In this document: positions 15,001 to 30,000 of the stretch, piece after piece | How positions within the stretch are numbered: the first letter of the stretch is position 1 | Layout of the letters: each line of letters starts with the position of its first letter | Assembly (NCBI GenBank): GCA_030550715.1 | Contig: JAUQOU010000005.1 | Coordinates: 32,756-83,847, forward strand | DNA from: a bacterium | Lineage (GTDB): Bacteria > Calescibacteriota > Calescibacteriia > Calescibacteriales > Calescibacteriaceae | Reading direction: 5' to 3' | DNA: 51,092 bases | The notes under the pieces: generated by a model | The model's input: only the letters and a program-made list of their open reading frames with translations | The model's database searches: none | What the model was told of the DNA's origin: nothing | Translations under genes and position numbers: made by a program

Positions 15001-18000
15001 TTATAGCTTTGAGGCAGACAAGCGGAAAGGGAAGGTTGGGAAGAAGATGGGAATCTCCCGAAGGAAACTTTTACGGCTCATGCGTTATAAGACCTGAGAT
15101 ACCTATAAAGGAAGTCATAAAAATATCGCTTTTGGGAGGTCTTGCAGTTTTCAAGACAATACAATCTTTTTCTCCTATTTACGATGTAAAAATAAAGTGG
15201 CCAAATGATGTCTTTGTCATAAGAAGGGAACCTAAAAAGATTTCCGGAACGATAGCCGAAGCTTTCGGAGAAGCTGAAAAAATTGACTTTGTTGTCGTAG
15301 GAATAGGTGTCAATGTGAAAGTATCTCCACTTGATATATCAATATCTCTAAAAGATATCGTCAATAACCCATCTTCTGTTTTCCTTGTTGAATTCACAAA
15401 AAAACTTATTGGATATTTTGCAGAAGTTTATGGTGATTTTTGCGAGGGAAAATGGCTGAAACTCAAAACAGAGATAGAAAATAATCTGTGGAGAGGAAAA
15501 GTAAAAGTAGATACCGGAAGAAAAAGTTTTTCTGGAATCTGCTACGGCATTGCAGAAGACGGTTCAATGATAGTCCAGAAAGAAGATGGAAGCTTTGAAA
15601 TGGTTTACTATGGAGATACTCTGATATACTCTTGATTTTTTTGCCTTTTTAACTTTTTTGAGGTTTCTCAATTTTTCTTGTGAAAAATCTTGTAAAATTT
15701 TTGAAATTATGTAAATTTTTGAGCTCGCAGAAAACTTCATAGTTATGAAGCTGTCAAAAGATGAACTTGAAAAGATTTACTCAAGTATAACGGGAAAATC
15801 TAATTTCTTTGAGGATTTTGAGGTTGGAGATGTTATAGAACATTCAAGAGGCAGAACCGTAACAGAGATGGATAATGTCATGTTTACTCTTCTTACTATG
15901 AACACCGCGTCAATTCATTTTAACGAAGATATGATGAAAAAAGGTAAGGGGTTATTTCCAGAAAGGGTGGTATATGGGGGGCTTGTTACTTCCATAGTTG
16001 TTGGTCTAACATCAGAAGACATAAGTGAAAATGCTATATGTGATATTGGTTATTATAATGCAAGACATCTCAATCCGGTCTTTCACGGTGATACGCTCTA
16101 CGCAAGGTCAGAAGTCATAGAAAAAAGAGATTCAGATAGACCAGATGCCGGTATAGTAAAGTTCAAAATAGTTGGGATAAATCAAAAAGGTGAGACAGTT
16201 GTTGAGATTGAAAGAGAGGTTCTCCTGAGAAAGAGAAATCCAAAATAAAACAAAAAAGATGTTAAGCAAAAGACCGTACTATAAGACAGCATGTTTTTTT
16301 ATTTTCCTTTTATCTTTCATATTCTTTTCGTTTGGGTCAGCTTATTCTGAAAGTTTATGGGCAGAAACAGATGACGGAAGAAAAATTCACATATTTTTCG
16401 TTAGAGCAGAAGGAGGAGAAAAAAGGAACTTCCCGGTTATACTCTGCCATGGTCTTGGAACTCAGGGGAAGTATTGGTACTTTGAAGAGAAGATAAATTG
16501 GGCTCGTAAGTTTGCCGAAGAGGGATTTAATGTTTATGTCCCGGACCTTCGGGGTGTCGGAAAATCAAAGGGTTCTTTTGATTTCGGATTTGAAGATTAC
16601 CTGTATGATGTTTCAGCAATAATAAAAAAAGTCAAGACACTTGAGGGTTCTGAAAAAGTTCACTGGATCGGGCATTCTATGGGCGGTATGGTCATTTACC
16701 TTGCAGTTTCTCGTAAGCCGGAGATCTCTCAAAGTTTGGCAAGCTTTACCGCTATATCATCTCCATATACTATATGGACCCCTTTCGAAATTTTCAAACT
16801 GACCAGAAAGAACTTTGATGAATTATCTTACCTGCTCAAAAAAGTAGATAGGGTTCATTTTTCTTTTTTCTCATCTCTTATATCATTTTTCCTTCCTGTT
16901 TTTGATTTTTCAAGGTTATTTTTACCTTTTGCTGACCTTGAGTATCTCGTATGGAACATAGATAATGTTAGTAGAGATTATAGGAAGAGTGCGATGAAAG
17001 CTACTGCTGATGTTTCAACTCGTGTTCTTGAAAAATTTTTGAAGGTGGGGATAGGATATGAGGATTTCGGTTTCAACCTTGACGCTTTTGATGTTCCTTC
17101 TCTTTTTGTTGTGGGAGTAAAAGATTATCTTGCTACTCCGCCAGCAGTAAAATTAGCTTTCCTGAAATCTGGTTCGAAAAATAAAAGTTTCGTTTTAGCT
17201 GGTGTTGGTGAAGGATTCAGGGCAGATTATGGTCATGTTGATATTACCGCAAGCGATTTTGCAGTTGAAGAGATTTTTCCTGTTGTTCTGAACCATATAG
17301 AAAAGTGGGACGGCTCGGGTGGAAAATCCAGAGTTTATTATAAACCATCAAGAGAAAACGACGAAGACAAAAGAGCAGAAAACCTGTATGAAGATAACGC
17401 ATTTTCAAGAGTAATCAGAACCACACAAAATTTGAAAGCTCAAACGCCTCAATCAAACCAAAACTATGCGCCCGAACTTTCAGCCAAAATATTTCGTAAA
17501 TCAAAAATCTCTTTTCTTTTGGTTCAGGATTTGGGATTTCCCGGAGATGTCTGGAAGTCGTTTTCGCAAAAATTTGATTCAAAAGAGTTATCTTATGTTT
17601 TCCCAAAAACTTTGAGTTCTGTTCTTTCTATTCATAAGATTATAGAGCGCTTCTGTAATTCTTTCACATCTGACCTTAATGTTGGAGTGTTTCACGGATT
17701 TTCTGGAACAGCATTTTTCTCATCTGAAAGAAAATGTTTTGATGCTGTCTTTCTAATTGCTGTTCCTTTTTCCGAAATCTCATCTTTTTATTCGTTCTAT
17801 CTCCGAGATAGAGGAAATATATCTTCGGAAATGAAGGAAAAGGTTCTGGGTATCAAAGAGACCGATTACTTTGAATTTGATTTTTCGGAAATATATTATA
17901 GCTTTGATGTTTCAAATTTGAAGAGGATTTTTTATGTGATAAGTACTGGTGATAGAGCTGTCTGGTGGTGGAACGTGAGGGACTTTCTAAATATAGTTGG

Positions 18001-21000
18001 TGATCTGGGATTGGACTACCACTATATTATTTTGTCTCGCGCTAACTTTTCAGATGAGCTATCTCATACAGAACTTATATACGGAAAGAAAGCAGAAAAA
18101 TATGTTATACCTTATATTATTCGTCAAATTGAGAGTTTGAAGAAGTAATACCGTAGTTGTTCTGCGGATGCTTCTTTGCCCAATTCTCTTCCGTAAGTTC
18201 CTACTAATATGCTTATGATTTTCAGATTAAGTTCTATTCCAAAAGATGAGTATAACTGACCTAATCCAAACATGACTGAGAAAAATCTTTTTATAGGTGT
18301 TGTATCAAGTGATACTTCTCCTCCGATGAAAACTCTCTTGAAAAAGCTTTGATCTTCCGATAGAGCGAAAAACATATCTTGAAAGTCAACTCCTAATGTA
18401 TAATTGAAGAATCTCAATTTATCTGAATAAGATATTCCTATATCTCCCGTAAATTTTTCAGATGGATCAAGTATGTTTCTCACATCAATTCCGATGTTTA
18501 TTCCTTTTTTGAGTGGCTTCCAGATTACTCCTAAGTTTATTCCACCAAAACCTATGGCGCATTTTAGGGGATATTGACAGTTTCCAGATAATATATCGCT
18601 GAGGATTTCGTCAGGTTTTTTATTTATTACTGGAAAGACATCGGTTATTCTTTCTCCGACTTCGTTTTCTCTTATCTCTACTTGGGCTTTCTGGGATATT
18701 TTGAATGCAGAAACAGATATTCCTGTTATGAGGGATTTATCAAGGAGTGCTACTGCGGAACCGAGCAGGACTTGACCTTGGGTTGAGAAAAATGCGTTCC
18801 GAACTGTTATGTTCGATGGGACAGAAATTGAAGTGCCAGTTTCAACTCCACCAAGTACCCCTAATCCAAAAGATACATTCTGAACTGTGAGAGTGAAGTG
18901 AGGAAAAGTGAATATACCTGCTGAATAATTTTTACCATAAATTTTTTTTGCCTGTGAAATGGTTTTTTCCTGGTTTTTCAGGTCAGAAAGGGATTCGGCA
19001 AAGCCCTTTGCAGATGAGATGGTATCGTAAGAGATAAAAATTTCTGGTGTTATAATATCAAAGCTTTTTGTCCCGAACATTCCAGCTGGATTGAAGAAGA
19101 AAGATGTTTGGGCGTCTTGCAGAGATGCTGCTAATCCTCCCATAGAGTAAGACCTTGGGCTTTTGTACTCCCAGAGGAGCTCAACAATTAAATATAAGAT
19201 TGTGCTTTCCAAGATCATCTTTTCTTCTCCTTATTCTTTATTTTTGCTGTTCTAAATAGCATTCTTTCGGTTCTTCTCTCAAATTAAAAATAGAACTTAT
19301 AGCGTCTTCAAATTTTGTTATCGCTTCTTGAAATATACCTTGATGACCTTCTTTTTCTATTTCAGATATTGTTTTTGTTAGTGGTTTTGCAAACACTATT
19401 TTCTGGCAGAGTTCCGAAAGTGTAGTATTTACATCGGCATCAGGTGTCAATGTCAATTTTAAAGTGAGAGTTTTGAGTTCTGTCTCTCCTATTTCTTGAC
19501 TTTCACAGTTTTTATATTTTGGTTCGTTCTCGTGCTTTACAGCTATGTCAATATTGAGAAGTGGTCTCACTTTATCTTTAAGTTCCTTTTGCATTTGTTG
19601 TATAAAATTTGTTGTTCTGCATGCAAATTCTTCTAAAAATTCATCAAGATTTTCTCTTGGGCAAAGCCATATTCCATCTTCTTTATTGATTTCCGCAACG
19701 AAATCTATTTTTTCTTTTTCTGGAATATCTATTTGTTCTGTGAGAAATTTTGTGAGAGATTCGGAGAATTTTTGAGAGAATTTTCTGCATTCATTTTCAG
19801 CCCTTTCCAATAACTTACCTTTTAAGTCGATAGAAAGCTCGGAGTAGTTTGTTGATGCCTTCTGGAATGTCTCTTCCTTTACTCCACCATGCGATATCAG
19901 TCCTATTCCGTATGTGACATTTGCCATCATATTTTCTATTGAGTGTTGAGTTGTATTGTATGGATACTCATTTTTCAGGGTACAGCACATTGATGGTAAT
20001 TTATCTTTTTCCTTGCCAAGATAATAATCTGGGTGGTTGAGTAGGACAGACTGAACTATGAATTTCCATGTCAAAATTTTTCCTGCGACAAACTCTATTG
20101 AGTTAATTAATCTATTTATCTCTTTGAGTTTTTGGTCGTTCTGTGGGTCAAGTTCTCCTAAGTTTTCGGGTAGGTTTTCATTCGGTTTATCTAAATTTTT
20201 TGTATTTCCGTAGAATACTTCTTCGTAGAGCTGTTGAGCTTTGAAACAGAAGAAAAGAAATTCTTTCAGTTTTTCCTTATCATAATTTTTGAAAATATCT
20301 TTTACTATCTGGCTCATTTCCTTATTTGCTTTTTCTTTTTCTTGTTCATCTGAAATATCAACATTTTTCAGCTTTATGATTTGATCTATAAGTTCTCTTT
20401 CGTCAAATCCCGCCTTACCGAGATACGAAGCGAGCAGATAATAAAGCCCGTAAAGAAAATCAATCAGCTCATCTTTTTCTTTTTCTGTAAGCTCGTAAAA
20501 TTCCGGTACCTTATAAATTGAACTTATTGGTAATTTTGATTTTATCTGTTCTTTTTGTTTTTGATTTTGTATGTATTTTTCAAGTAGTTCTATTGCATCG
20601 TCCCATTTTCCTTGACTTGCAAATTTTATGCCCTTATCTCTTTCTCCAAGAGATGAGCATTTTTGGAAAAAAAGAGAAAAAAATATCAGTGCAGACCAGA
20701 ATATGGTTTTTGTATGACTAACCATTTTGATTAAATAAAAAGTTTTTTCAGTTCAAATTGCATGATTGAAAATTCTGTTTATTTATCTCTGCCTTGTTTT
20801 CTTTTTGTAATTTATGATTTTTCTGCCTGCATTCCATAAATGAGCATTTTTTAATTTAATCCAAAGTTTTTCGTTTTGCTTGACTTTTTTGAAAAAAATG
20901 ATTAAAATAATTACTGGAACTTTGACGCAATTTTTTGAAAAAATTGAGCCGGAGACCTTGATTTTATTAGGTTTTTTTTTGCGGTTTTAATATGCCAAAG

Positions 21001-24000
21001 AGGAATTTAAACTTGTTATTGAAGTATGGACAGAGACACTTCATAACTGGTTTTAATATGCCAAAGAGGAATTTAAACGAACTTCTTGGCATCTACAATT
21101 CATACTACCATTCGTTTTAATATGCCAAAGAGGAATTTAAACGGCAGGCACAGGCACAGAGCTTGTTTTATGCTTTGAGTTTTAATATGCCAAAGAGGAA
21201 TTTAAAAGAAAACATATCTTGCCCCTATATATCCGAATATAGAAAAGGTTGTTTCAGGCAAGATTTTTATTCCCGGGTCAATTTCAAAAAATACATTGAT
21301 AGGATACTTTTTGAAATTGAAATCTAAACCCAAAGGTATGTATATACCGAATGAAGATGGAATATTTACGAAAAGCCCTACTCCGGGGTAGAAGAAAAAT
21401 TTTCCTTCTTTTATTTGTGTTTTTATTTCTATTTCCTTGTTGTATGAACCGAGGAGTGTCAAGCGCTCTTTTATTACAGACCAAGATATTCCTAAACTTA
21501 CCGCAGATTTTTCGCTGAGCCAGTATTTCCCACTGATACCTGTTGGGTCTCCAAGCATTATTCCTATGCCTATTTCAGATTTTGCCTTCTCCGGAAGAGA
21601 GAGCAATCCAAAAAACATAACAAAAGAAAGAAGAATTTTCTTCAAGCTTCCCATATTGTGAAGAATAGATAAAGCTTTGCAGATGATTTTTTATTTTTTC
21701 AATTTTTTAGTTGAAGAGTTTTTTCATTCAAGAGAAGAGAAAAAAAGAGAAATTTACAAAAAGGCGGTGAAACTATGAAAATAAATAATTTATGTTCAGC
21801 GTTCTTCTGCTTCCAGGGGATGGAATAGGTCCAGAAGTCGTAAAAGAAGCTGTGAAGATTCTTGAATTTGTTTTTGATAGAAAAGGAATAAAGGTTGATT
21901 TTGAGGAAGAGCTTATTGGTGGTTGTTCAATAGATAAATATGGTGTTCCTTTGAGAGATGAAGTAGTTGAGAAAGCAAAGAGTTCATCTGCTGTGTTTCT
22001 TGGTGCGGTCGGCGGGCCTAAATGGGATAACCTTCCCGTAGATAAAAGACCCGAAGCTGGCTTGCTGAAAATAAGAAAAGAGCTAAAACTCTGGGCAAAT
22101 ATAAGACCTATAAAGTTTTTCAAGTCCCTTCACCATATCTCCCCACTGAAAAAAGATGTTGTAGATGGTGTTGATATTGTCATTTTGAGAGAGCTTACAT
22201 CAGATGTTTATTTTGGCGAACCAAGAGGAGAATTCGGAGACCACGCTAAAAATACAATGATATATTACAGAGAAGAAGTTGAAAGAATTGCTCATCTTGG
22301 TTTTAAAATTGCTCTTTCTCGTAAGAAAAAACTTGTTTCAGTAGATAAGTCAAACGTTCTTGAAGTTTCTGCTTTTTGGAGAAAGATTGTCTCTGAGGTT
22401 TCGCGGAATTATCCAGAGGTTGAACTCACTCATATTTATGTAGATGCTATGAGCTACTACCTTATTCTGAATCCGAAGAGATTTGATGTTGTTCTATGTC
22501 CTAACCTTTTTGGTGATATACTTTCTGACGAAGCTGGGGGTATAATTGGTTCTTTGGGTTTGTGTCCTTCTGCGAGCTTGGGAGATGAATTAGAAAGAGG
22601 TAAGATATTTGGTCTTTACGAGCCGGTTCATGGTTCGGCTCCCGATATAGCAGGCAAAGGAATTGCAAATCCGATAGCTACTATTCTTTCTGCTTCCCTT
22701 ATGCTCAACTACTCTTTTGGCATGACTGAGGAAGCAAAACTTATAGAAAAATCAGTCGAGGAAACACTTAAAGATGGCATAAGAACTCAGGACATAGCGG
22801 AGACAAAGACGAAAAAGAAAATAAAGGTTGTAGGGACTGAGGAGTTTGGAAGTTATGTTTTGAAAAAACTGCAAAAATTGATGAGCAAATAAGCTCTTTT
22901 TGAGTTTATTTTACTATTGATGGGATAGCGTTGATGATTTCTTTTAGGAAATCTGTGAATTCTGATGTTATAAAAGCTCCAAAAGCAAAAGCTATAATAA
23001 ACACTGCAATTATTTTAGGAACAAAAGTTATTGTGGTTTCCTGAATATTCGTGAGGGTTTGGAGAAAAGATATCACAAGTCCAATTATCAAACTTACAGC
23101 TAAAAAAGGTAAAGATATTATGATAGTGACTTCAAAAGCTCTTTTGACTATGTCAGACAATGAGACGAACTCCATATATCAGTAATTTTAAAATTTGTGC
23201 TGGGGTATTTTTTATGAAAAAATGTGAACTGGTTCTTTTGTTTTAAAATAAAAGGCATGAAAATCTATCTTTCTTATGATGAGATGCCAAAAAAATGGTT
23301 CAACATTTTACCATATCTTCCGAGACCTCTTGATCCACCGTTAGATCCAGCAACAGGTCAGCCAATTTCACCGGAAAAGCTTCTTGCCATATTCCCAGAA
23401 CCACTTATAGAACAGGAAGTTTCAGATAAAGAATGGATAGATATTCCGGAAGAGGTTTTGAGAATCTATTCGATCTGGCGTCCAACACCCCTGCAGAGGG
23501 CAGAGAGATTAGAAAAGTTTCTTGATACTCCTGCTAAGATATTTTTCAAGAACGAGAGCGTTTCACCGCCAGGAAGTCATAAACCCAACACTGCTGTTGC
23601 CCAAGCTTACTATAATAAGATTTCGGGAACACGTGTTCTTACTACTGAGACAGGAGCGGGGCAGTGGGGGAGCGCTCTTGCATTTGCTACCATGTTCTTC
23701 GGTATAAAATGCAGGGTATATATGGTCAGAGTGAGCTACAACCAGAAGCCATCAAGAAGAATACTTATGCAGACATGGGGCGCAGAGGTAATCCCATCTC
23801 CGAGCGATAGAACGAGTTCCGGAAAAAAATTCCTTTCACAAAATCCTGAACATCCGGGAAGTTTGGGAATAGCCATTTCCGAAGCAATAGAGGATGCTCT
23901 TTCATCTGACGAGATAAAATACTCTTTGGGTAGTGTTCTGAACCATGTTCTTTTACATCAGACCATAATTGGACTTGAAGCTAAAAAACAGTTTGAAAAA

Positions 24001-27000
24001 CTTGGAATTTATCCCGATGTTGTTGTCGGTTCTATTGGAGGTGGGAGCAATTTTGCGGGAATATCTTTTCCTTTTATAAAAGATAAGATATTGGGGGAGA
24101 GAAAGAATTTAGAGGTTTGGGCTGTGGAACCATCTGCTTGTCCTACCTTGACAAAAGGGGAGTATAGGTATGATTACGGAGATACTGCAGGGCTTACTCC
24201 TCTTTTGAAAATGTACACTTTGGGTCATGATTTTGTTCCTCCTCCGATTCATGCGGGGGGTTTGAGGTATCACGGAGATGCTCCGTCTGTGTGCCTTCTT
24301 TACAATGAAGGTTTGATAAAAGCGTGTGCATACAAGCAGACAGAAGTTTTCTCTTCTGCTGTGCTTTTTGCCAGAGTTGAAGGGCTTTTGCCAGCTCCTG
24401 AGACTGCTCACGCAATAAAAAAGGTCATTGACATAGCTCTTGAATGCAAAAAGAATAAGGAAGAAAAAGTTATCCTTTTTAACTTCTCGGGACATGGATA
24501 CTTTGATCTTTCTGCTTATGATGAGTTTCTTTCAGGAAGAATGAAAGATGTTTGATATTGCGGTAGATTGCAGAGAGCTGGAAAAAGACAAAAAGACAGG
24601 TCTTGGAAGAATTCTTACGGGTCTCTTAAAGGAACTTTCAAAAAAGCATATCAGTGTTCTGGCTATATGCGATATAATGACAGATAAAGATATTTTACGC
24701 GAGATTTTGGGAGACAAAGTGGCTTTTACTACCATCAAGAGAAAAAGCAATGCCTATCTTGATCAGTTGATGATACCTTTGTGTGTTTTTGGGAAATCAA
24801 AAAGGTTTTTTTCTATATATCCAAAGTTCCCCGTCGTTCTTCCTTTTTTTGGTGTTGATGTTTTCATTTATGTTGCAGATGTAATAAATTTTTCTTTCTC
24901 TCAGAAACTCTTTTTAAAGCTCTTCGGAAGGTTGCCAAAAAAAGTTATGACTCTTTCAAAAGCATCAAAAAAAAAGATAGAGCAAATCATAAGAAGAAAA
25001 GATATTGAGGTGACATACTCTGATATATCTTATGTGAAGGAATGGGAAAAGAAAATTGATGATGGGTTTGCAAAAAATTTCGGAAACTTTATTCTTTATG
25101 TTGGGAATTTCAATCCACATAAAAATGTCAGAACTCTAATCAAAGCATTTGAGCTCATAAAAGATAGAGTTGATTTGAATCTGGTTTTATGCGGTGGCGG
25201 AGGAAAAAAAGCCGAGAACTTTCAAGAGACAGATAGGGTGAAGATACTGAAAGGTTTAAGTGATGGAAAGATCGCTTCACTTTATAAAAACTGCATGTTT
25301 TTCGTTTTCCCTTCATTTGAAGAAGGTATAGGACTTCCGGGAATTGAAGCTTGTTATTTTGGGAAAGCGGTCTTGGTATCTGATATTGAGGTTTTTAGGG
25401 AGATATTTGGAAACTCGGCGATATTTTTTGACCCGAAAAGTCCAAAAGACCTTGCAGAAAAGATTCTCACCTTATATAATAGCAAAGAGTTAAGAGAAAT
25501 TTACGGGAAGAAGGCGAAGAAGGTGGGAGATTTCTTTGCATCACTTGACATAGGTCAAAAGCTATACAGTATTATTTTTTGAAATCATTTCTTTTTCAAA
25601 AACAACTACTGCAAGAGGTGGAAGAGTTATTTCAAGAGAAAAAGGTCTGTTGTGTTGCGGTATGTCTTGTGCGTGAACTCCTCCGAAGTTCCCAAGTCCG
25701 CTTCCGCAGTAAAATTCGGAATCGCTGTTTAGTATTTCTTTCCAGAATCCTCCCTCCGGGACTCCAACTCTGTATCTGAACCTTGGAACTGGTGTGAAAT
25801 TACAAACAACAAGAAAAAATTTCCTCTTACCTTTTCTCAAAAAACATATAACACTCTGATTTACATCTGAAAAATCAATCCACTCAAATCCCTCTGGCTC
25901 AAAGTCATATTCATATATGTCAGGTTCGTTTCTGTATACTCTGTTTAGGTCTTTTATCCATTTTTGTACTCCCTTGTGAAGCTTTGCAAGCTCATTTTTA
26001 TCTTCTTCAAGAAGATGCCAGTCAAGTGATTCCTCATGGTTCCATTCTCTCCACTGAGCGAATTCTCCTCCCATAAAAATCAGTTTTTTACCGGGGTGAA
26101 ACCACATGTATCCGAAAAGCAATCTGAGGTTCGCAAATTTTTGCCATGTATCCCCGGGCATTTTAGATATCAAAGAACCTTTGCCATGGACTACTTCATC
26201 GTGGGAAAGTGGCAGAATAAAATTTTCAGAAAAAGCGTACCATATGCTGAAAGTTAGTTTATCGTGATGGTATTTTCTATATATTGGATCTTTTGAGAAG
26301 TAAAATAGCGTATCGTTCATCCATCCCATATTCCATTTCATTCCAAATCCTAATCCTCCTATGTATGTCGGGCGAGAAACCATGGGCCAGGCTGTTGATT
26401 CTTCTGCTATGGTCTGGACATCGGGAAAATCTCTGTAAATTGACTCATTGAGTTTTTTTATAAAATCTATCGCTTCAAGGTTTTCTTTTCCGCCGTATAT
26501 ATTTGGGGTCCATTCTTTTCGTGAGTAATCAAGGTAGAGCATAGAGGCAACCGCATCAACTCTGATCCCATCTGCGTGGTATTTTTCTATCCAAAAGTGT
26601 GCGGAACTAAGAAGGAAAGAGCGAACTTCCCCTTTTGAGTAATCAAAAACAAAAGTTCCCCAGTCGGGATGGTATCGTTTTCTCCAATCTTCATATTCGT
26701 AAAGATGTGTTCCATCAAAGAAAGCGAGCCCGTGTCCATCTTGTGGAAAGTGAGATGGAACCCAGTCAAGAATAACTCCTATGTTGTTCTGGTGTAGTAT
26801 GTCTATAAGATACATCAGGTCCTGAGGAGTTCCATATCTTGATGTTGGCGCAAAGTATCCGGTTATCTGGTATCCCCATGAGCCATAAAATGGGTGTTCC
26901 ATCACAGGAAGAAACTCAACATGTGTAAAACCCATCTCTTTTATATATTCCACAAGAAGTTCTGCAATTTCTCTATAAGATAGAAATCTGAAATTTTCTT

Positions 27001-30000
27001 CGGGAACTCTTCTCCATGAACCAATGTGTATTTCATATATTGATATTGGGGATTTGAGGGAGTTGAACTTTTTTCTGCCTTCTTTTATCCATTTTTCATC
27101 TTTCCATTGATAGCTGATGTCCCATACTACTGAGGCGGTTCCTGGGGGTTTTTCTGTAAAAAATGCGAACGGGTCTGCTTTATCTATTGAGAAACTCCCT
27201 TTTACTATGTGGTATTTGTAAAGTGTTCCTTTTTCAACTCCCGGAACGAATCCGTACCATATACCTGCTTTATCTATTTTTTTTAGCGGGTGAGATTGTT
27301 TGTTCCAGTTGTTGAAGTCACCAATAACAGATACATAGTCAGCGTTTTCTGCCCACACCGCAAAGTGAACTCCTTTTATTCCTTCAAATTCTGTTATGTG
27401 TGAGCCAAGCTTTTCATAAAGTTTTGTATGGGTTCCTTCCTTGAAAAGATAAATATCATATTCTGTTATCATGCAAAAGTCATAGATTATTTTACTTTCC
27501 ATAGGATATGTATGATATGGATTTATAGCGTAGTTAGATACCTTTCAATATTTTTTATAAATTTTTGCTTTTCAGTTCCACAGATTGCAAAAAATGAAAA
27601 ACGATAGAAGTTCGGAACGAAAGGAATTTTCGGAAAAGTAAAGATGATTAAATAATTATTTGGGAAGTTCCAAACGCATGGCTGACCCGAGCAAAATATT
27701 AAAAGCAAATGTAAAAGGCGAATTTTTCGTTGATTCAACTTGCATAGATTGTGATGTTTGCAGAGAGATTGCACCAGAAATTTTTGCTGATTGGGGAGGA
27801 TATTCTTATGTCCGCTCGCAACCGAGGAATGAAGCTGAAAGAAGAAAAGCAGTTCAAGCGCTGATTTGCTGTCCAGTCGGAGCAATCGGTTTTGTGGGCG
27901 ATAATTCAAAATCTTTGATTTTAAATGTGATAAATGATTTCCCCATTTTGATTGAAGATGATGTTTTCTACTGCGGTTTTAACTCCGAAAAATCTTATTC
28001 TGCAAATAGCTATTTTATAAAAAATCCAAAGGGAAACTTGCTCGTTGATTCACCGAGATTTACCTCACACCTTGTCAGAAAATTTGAGTCAATGGGAGGA
28101 ATAAAATATATTTTCCTTACTCATCGTGATGATGTTGCAGATGCTGAAAGTTTTGCCTCATACTTCAACTCAACCATTATAATTCATAAAGATGATTTGA
28201 TCGGCGGAAAATCTGCTGACTTTATAATTGAAGGAGAAGAACCCTTTCAAATAGAACAGGAATTTTTGATTATCCCGACACCAGGGCATACAGAAGGACA
28301 CTGTGTTTTACTTTACAAAAACAAATTTCTTTTCACGGGAGATCATATCTGGTGGGATAGAGATAAAAATTGCCTTTCTGCGGGAAAAAGCGTTTGCTGG
28401 TATTCTTGGGAAGAGCAAATAAAATCAGTGGAAAAACTCATTGAATTTGATTTTGAATGGATTTTGCCGGGACATGGTGGGAGAATGAAACTTCCAAAAG
28501 ACAAGGTCAAAGAAGAACTCAAAAAACTTGTTGAGAGAATGAAAAGGTGGAGATAGGAGTACTATTCTGATTTCGGAGTTTGGGAAGAGTTCTTTTTCTG
28601 CCTGCATTCCGTAAATGAGCATTTTTTAATTTAATCCAATGTTTTTCGTTTTACTTGACTTTTTTGAAAAAAATGATTAAAATAATTGCTGGAACTTTGA
28701 CGCAATTTTTTGAAAAAATTGAGCTGGAAACCTTGATTTTATTAGGGTTTTTTTGCGGTTTTAATATGCCAAAGAGGAATTTAAACATCTGAAAACCTAA
28801 TCCTGACCATATCACCTCACCTGGTTTTAATATGCCAAAGAGGAATTTAAACTCAGGATTGATAATAAAAGGTAGAATAGTTGGGTTGGTTTTAATATGC
28901 CAAAGAGGAATTTAAACAAAGTCCTTTTTTCCAATTTGCACTGAACCATCTTGAAAGTTTTAATATGCCAAAGAGGAATTTAAACTTTTGGATCTATTTC
29001 ATCTGGCATTAATTTTCAGAGAAGGGAATGTTCAAACTACCCTGCATATTTTCCCCGGAAGATATGGCTTTTTTGCTCCCGTTAATTTTTTCATATCAAT
29101 TTTCTTCTCTTTCATTCTCATATATGCAAGGAAGGCAAAAAGAATTGGCTCAACGAACTCAGCTTTTACTCCAAATTCATCTGATATGAAAACGTTCTTG
29201 CTCTCTTCTGTTATCCTTTTAACCATAAATTTATTTCTCGCTCCGCCACCGCAGAGTATAACTACATCTGGTTTGAAATCCTTCAAACTTCTTGCGAGAA
29301 GAACTACAGAAATTTCTATCGCTGTGCGAAGGCAATCTTCTATTCTCGCTCTCTTCGTCATTTCCTCAAAATTTTTCTTCGCTATTTCAACTTCATATCC
29401 CAGCGATTTGCTCTTGATTGATGAAAAAAACTTTACAGCATTTTTGAAAGCATACTCTATTACTTTTCCTTTTTCTGCCATTTTGCCATCTTTATCGTAC
29501 TCTAAACCCAATCTTTTTTGAATTATGTAGTCAGAAAGAGCATTTGCTGGTCCAACATCTCTTGCGCTTACAACTTCCCCGTCTTTTATAAGTGTTATAT
29601 TGGCTATTCCACCGAGATTTACGACCGCGACTTTTTTTGATACCTTACCGAAAAGAATTCTGTGTATTATGGGAGAAAGCGGGGCTCCTCTACCTCCCAT
29701 TGCTATATCACATTTTCTGAAATCATAAACAACGGGAAGCCCGCTTACCTTTGATAGAAAAACCGGTTCCCCAATTTGCCATGTTAAAGTGATTTTTCCT
29801 TCCTCTTTGTGAAATATGGTCTGACCGTGGAAACCTATGACATCTAATTTCCTCTCTCCTTTTATGAACTTTTTCAGCGAATCAGCAAATGACATCCCTA
29901 ACTTATAGTGTATTTCTGCTATTTCCTCAATCATCCCTGAGCCATTTATTGATATATTTTTGAGCTCAGATTTGAGTTCGTTTTCAAGCGGGTAAGATTT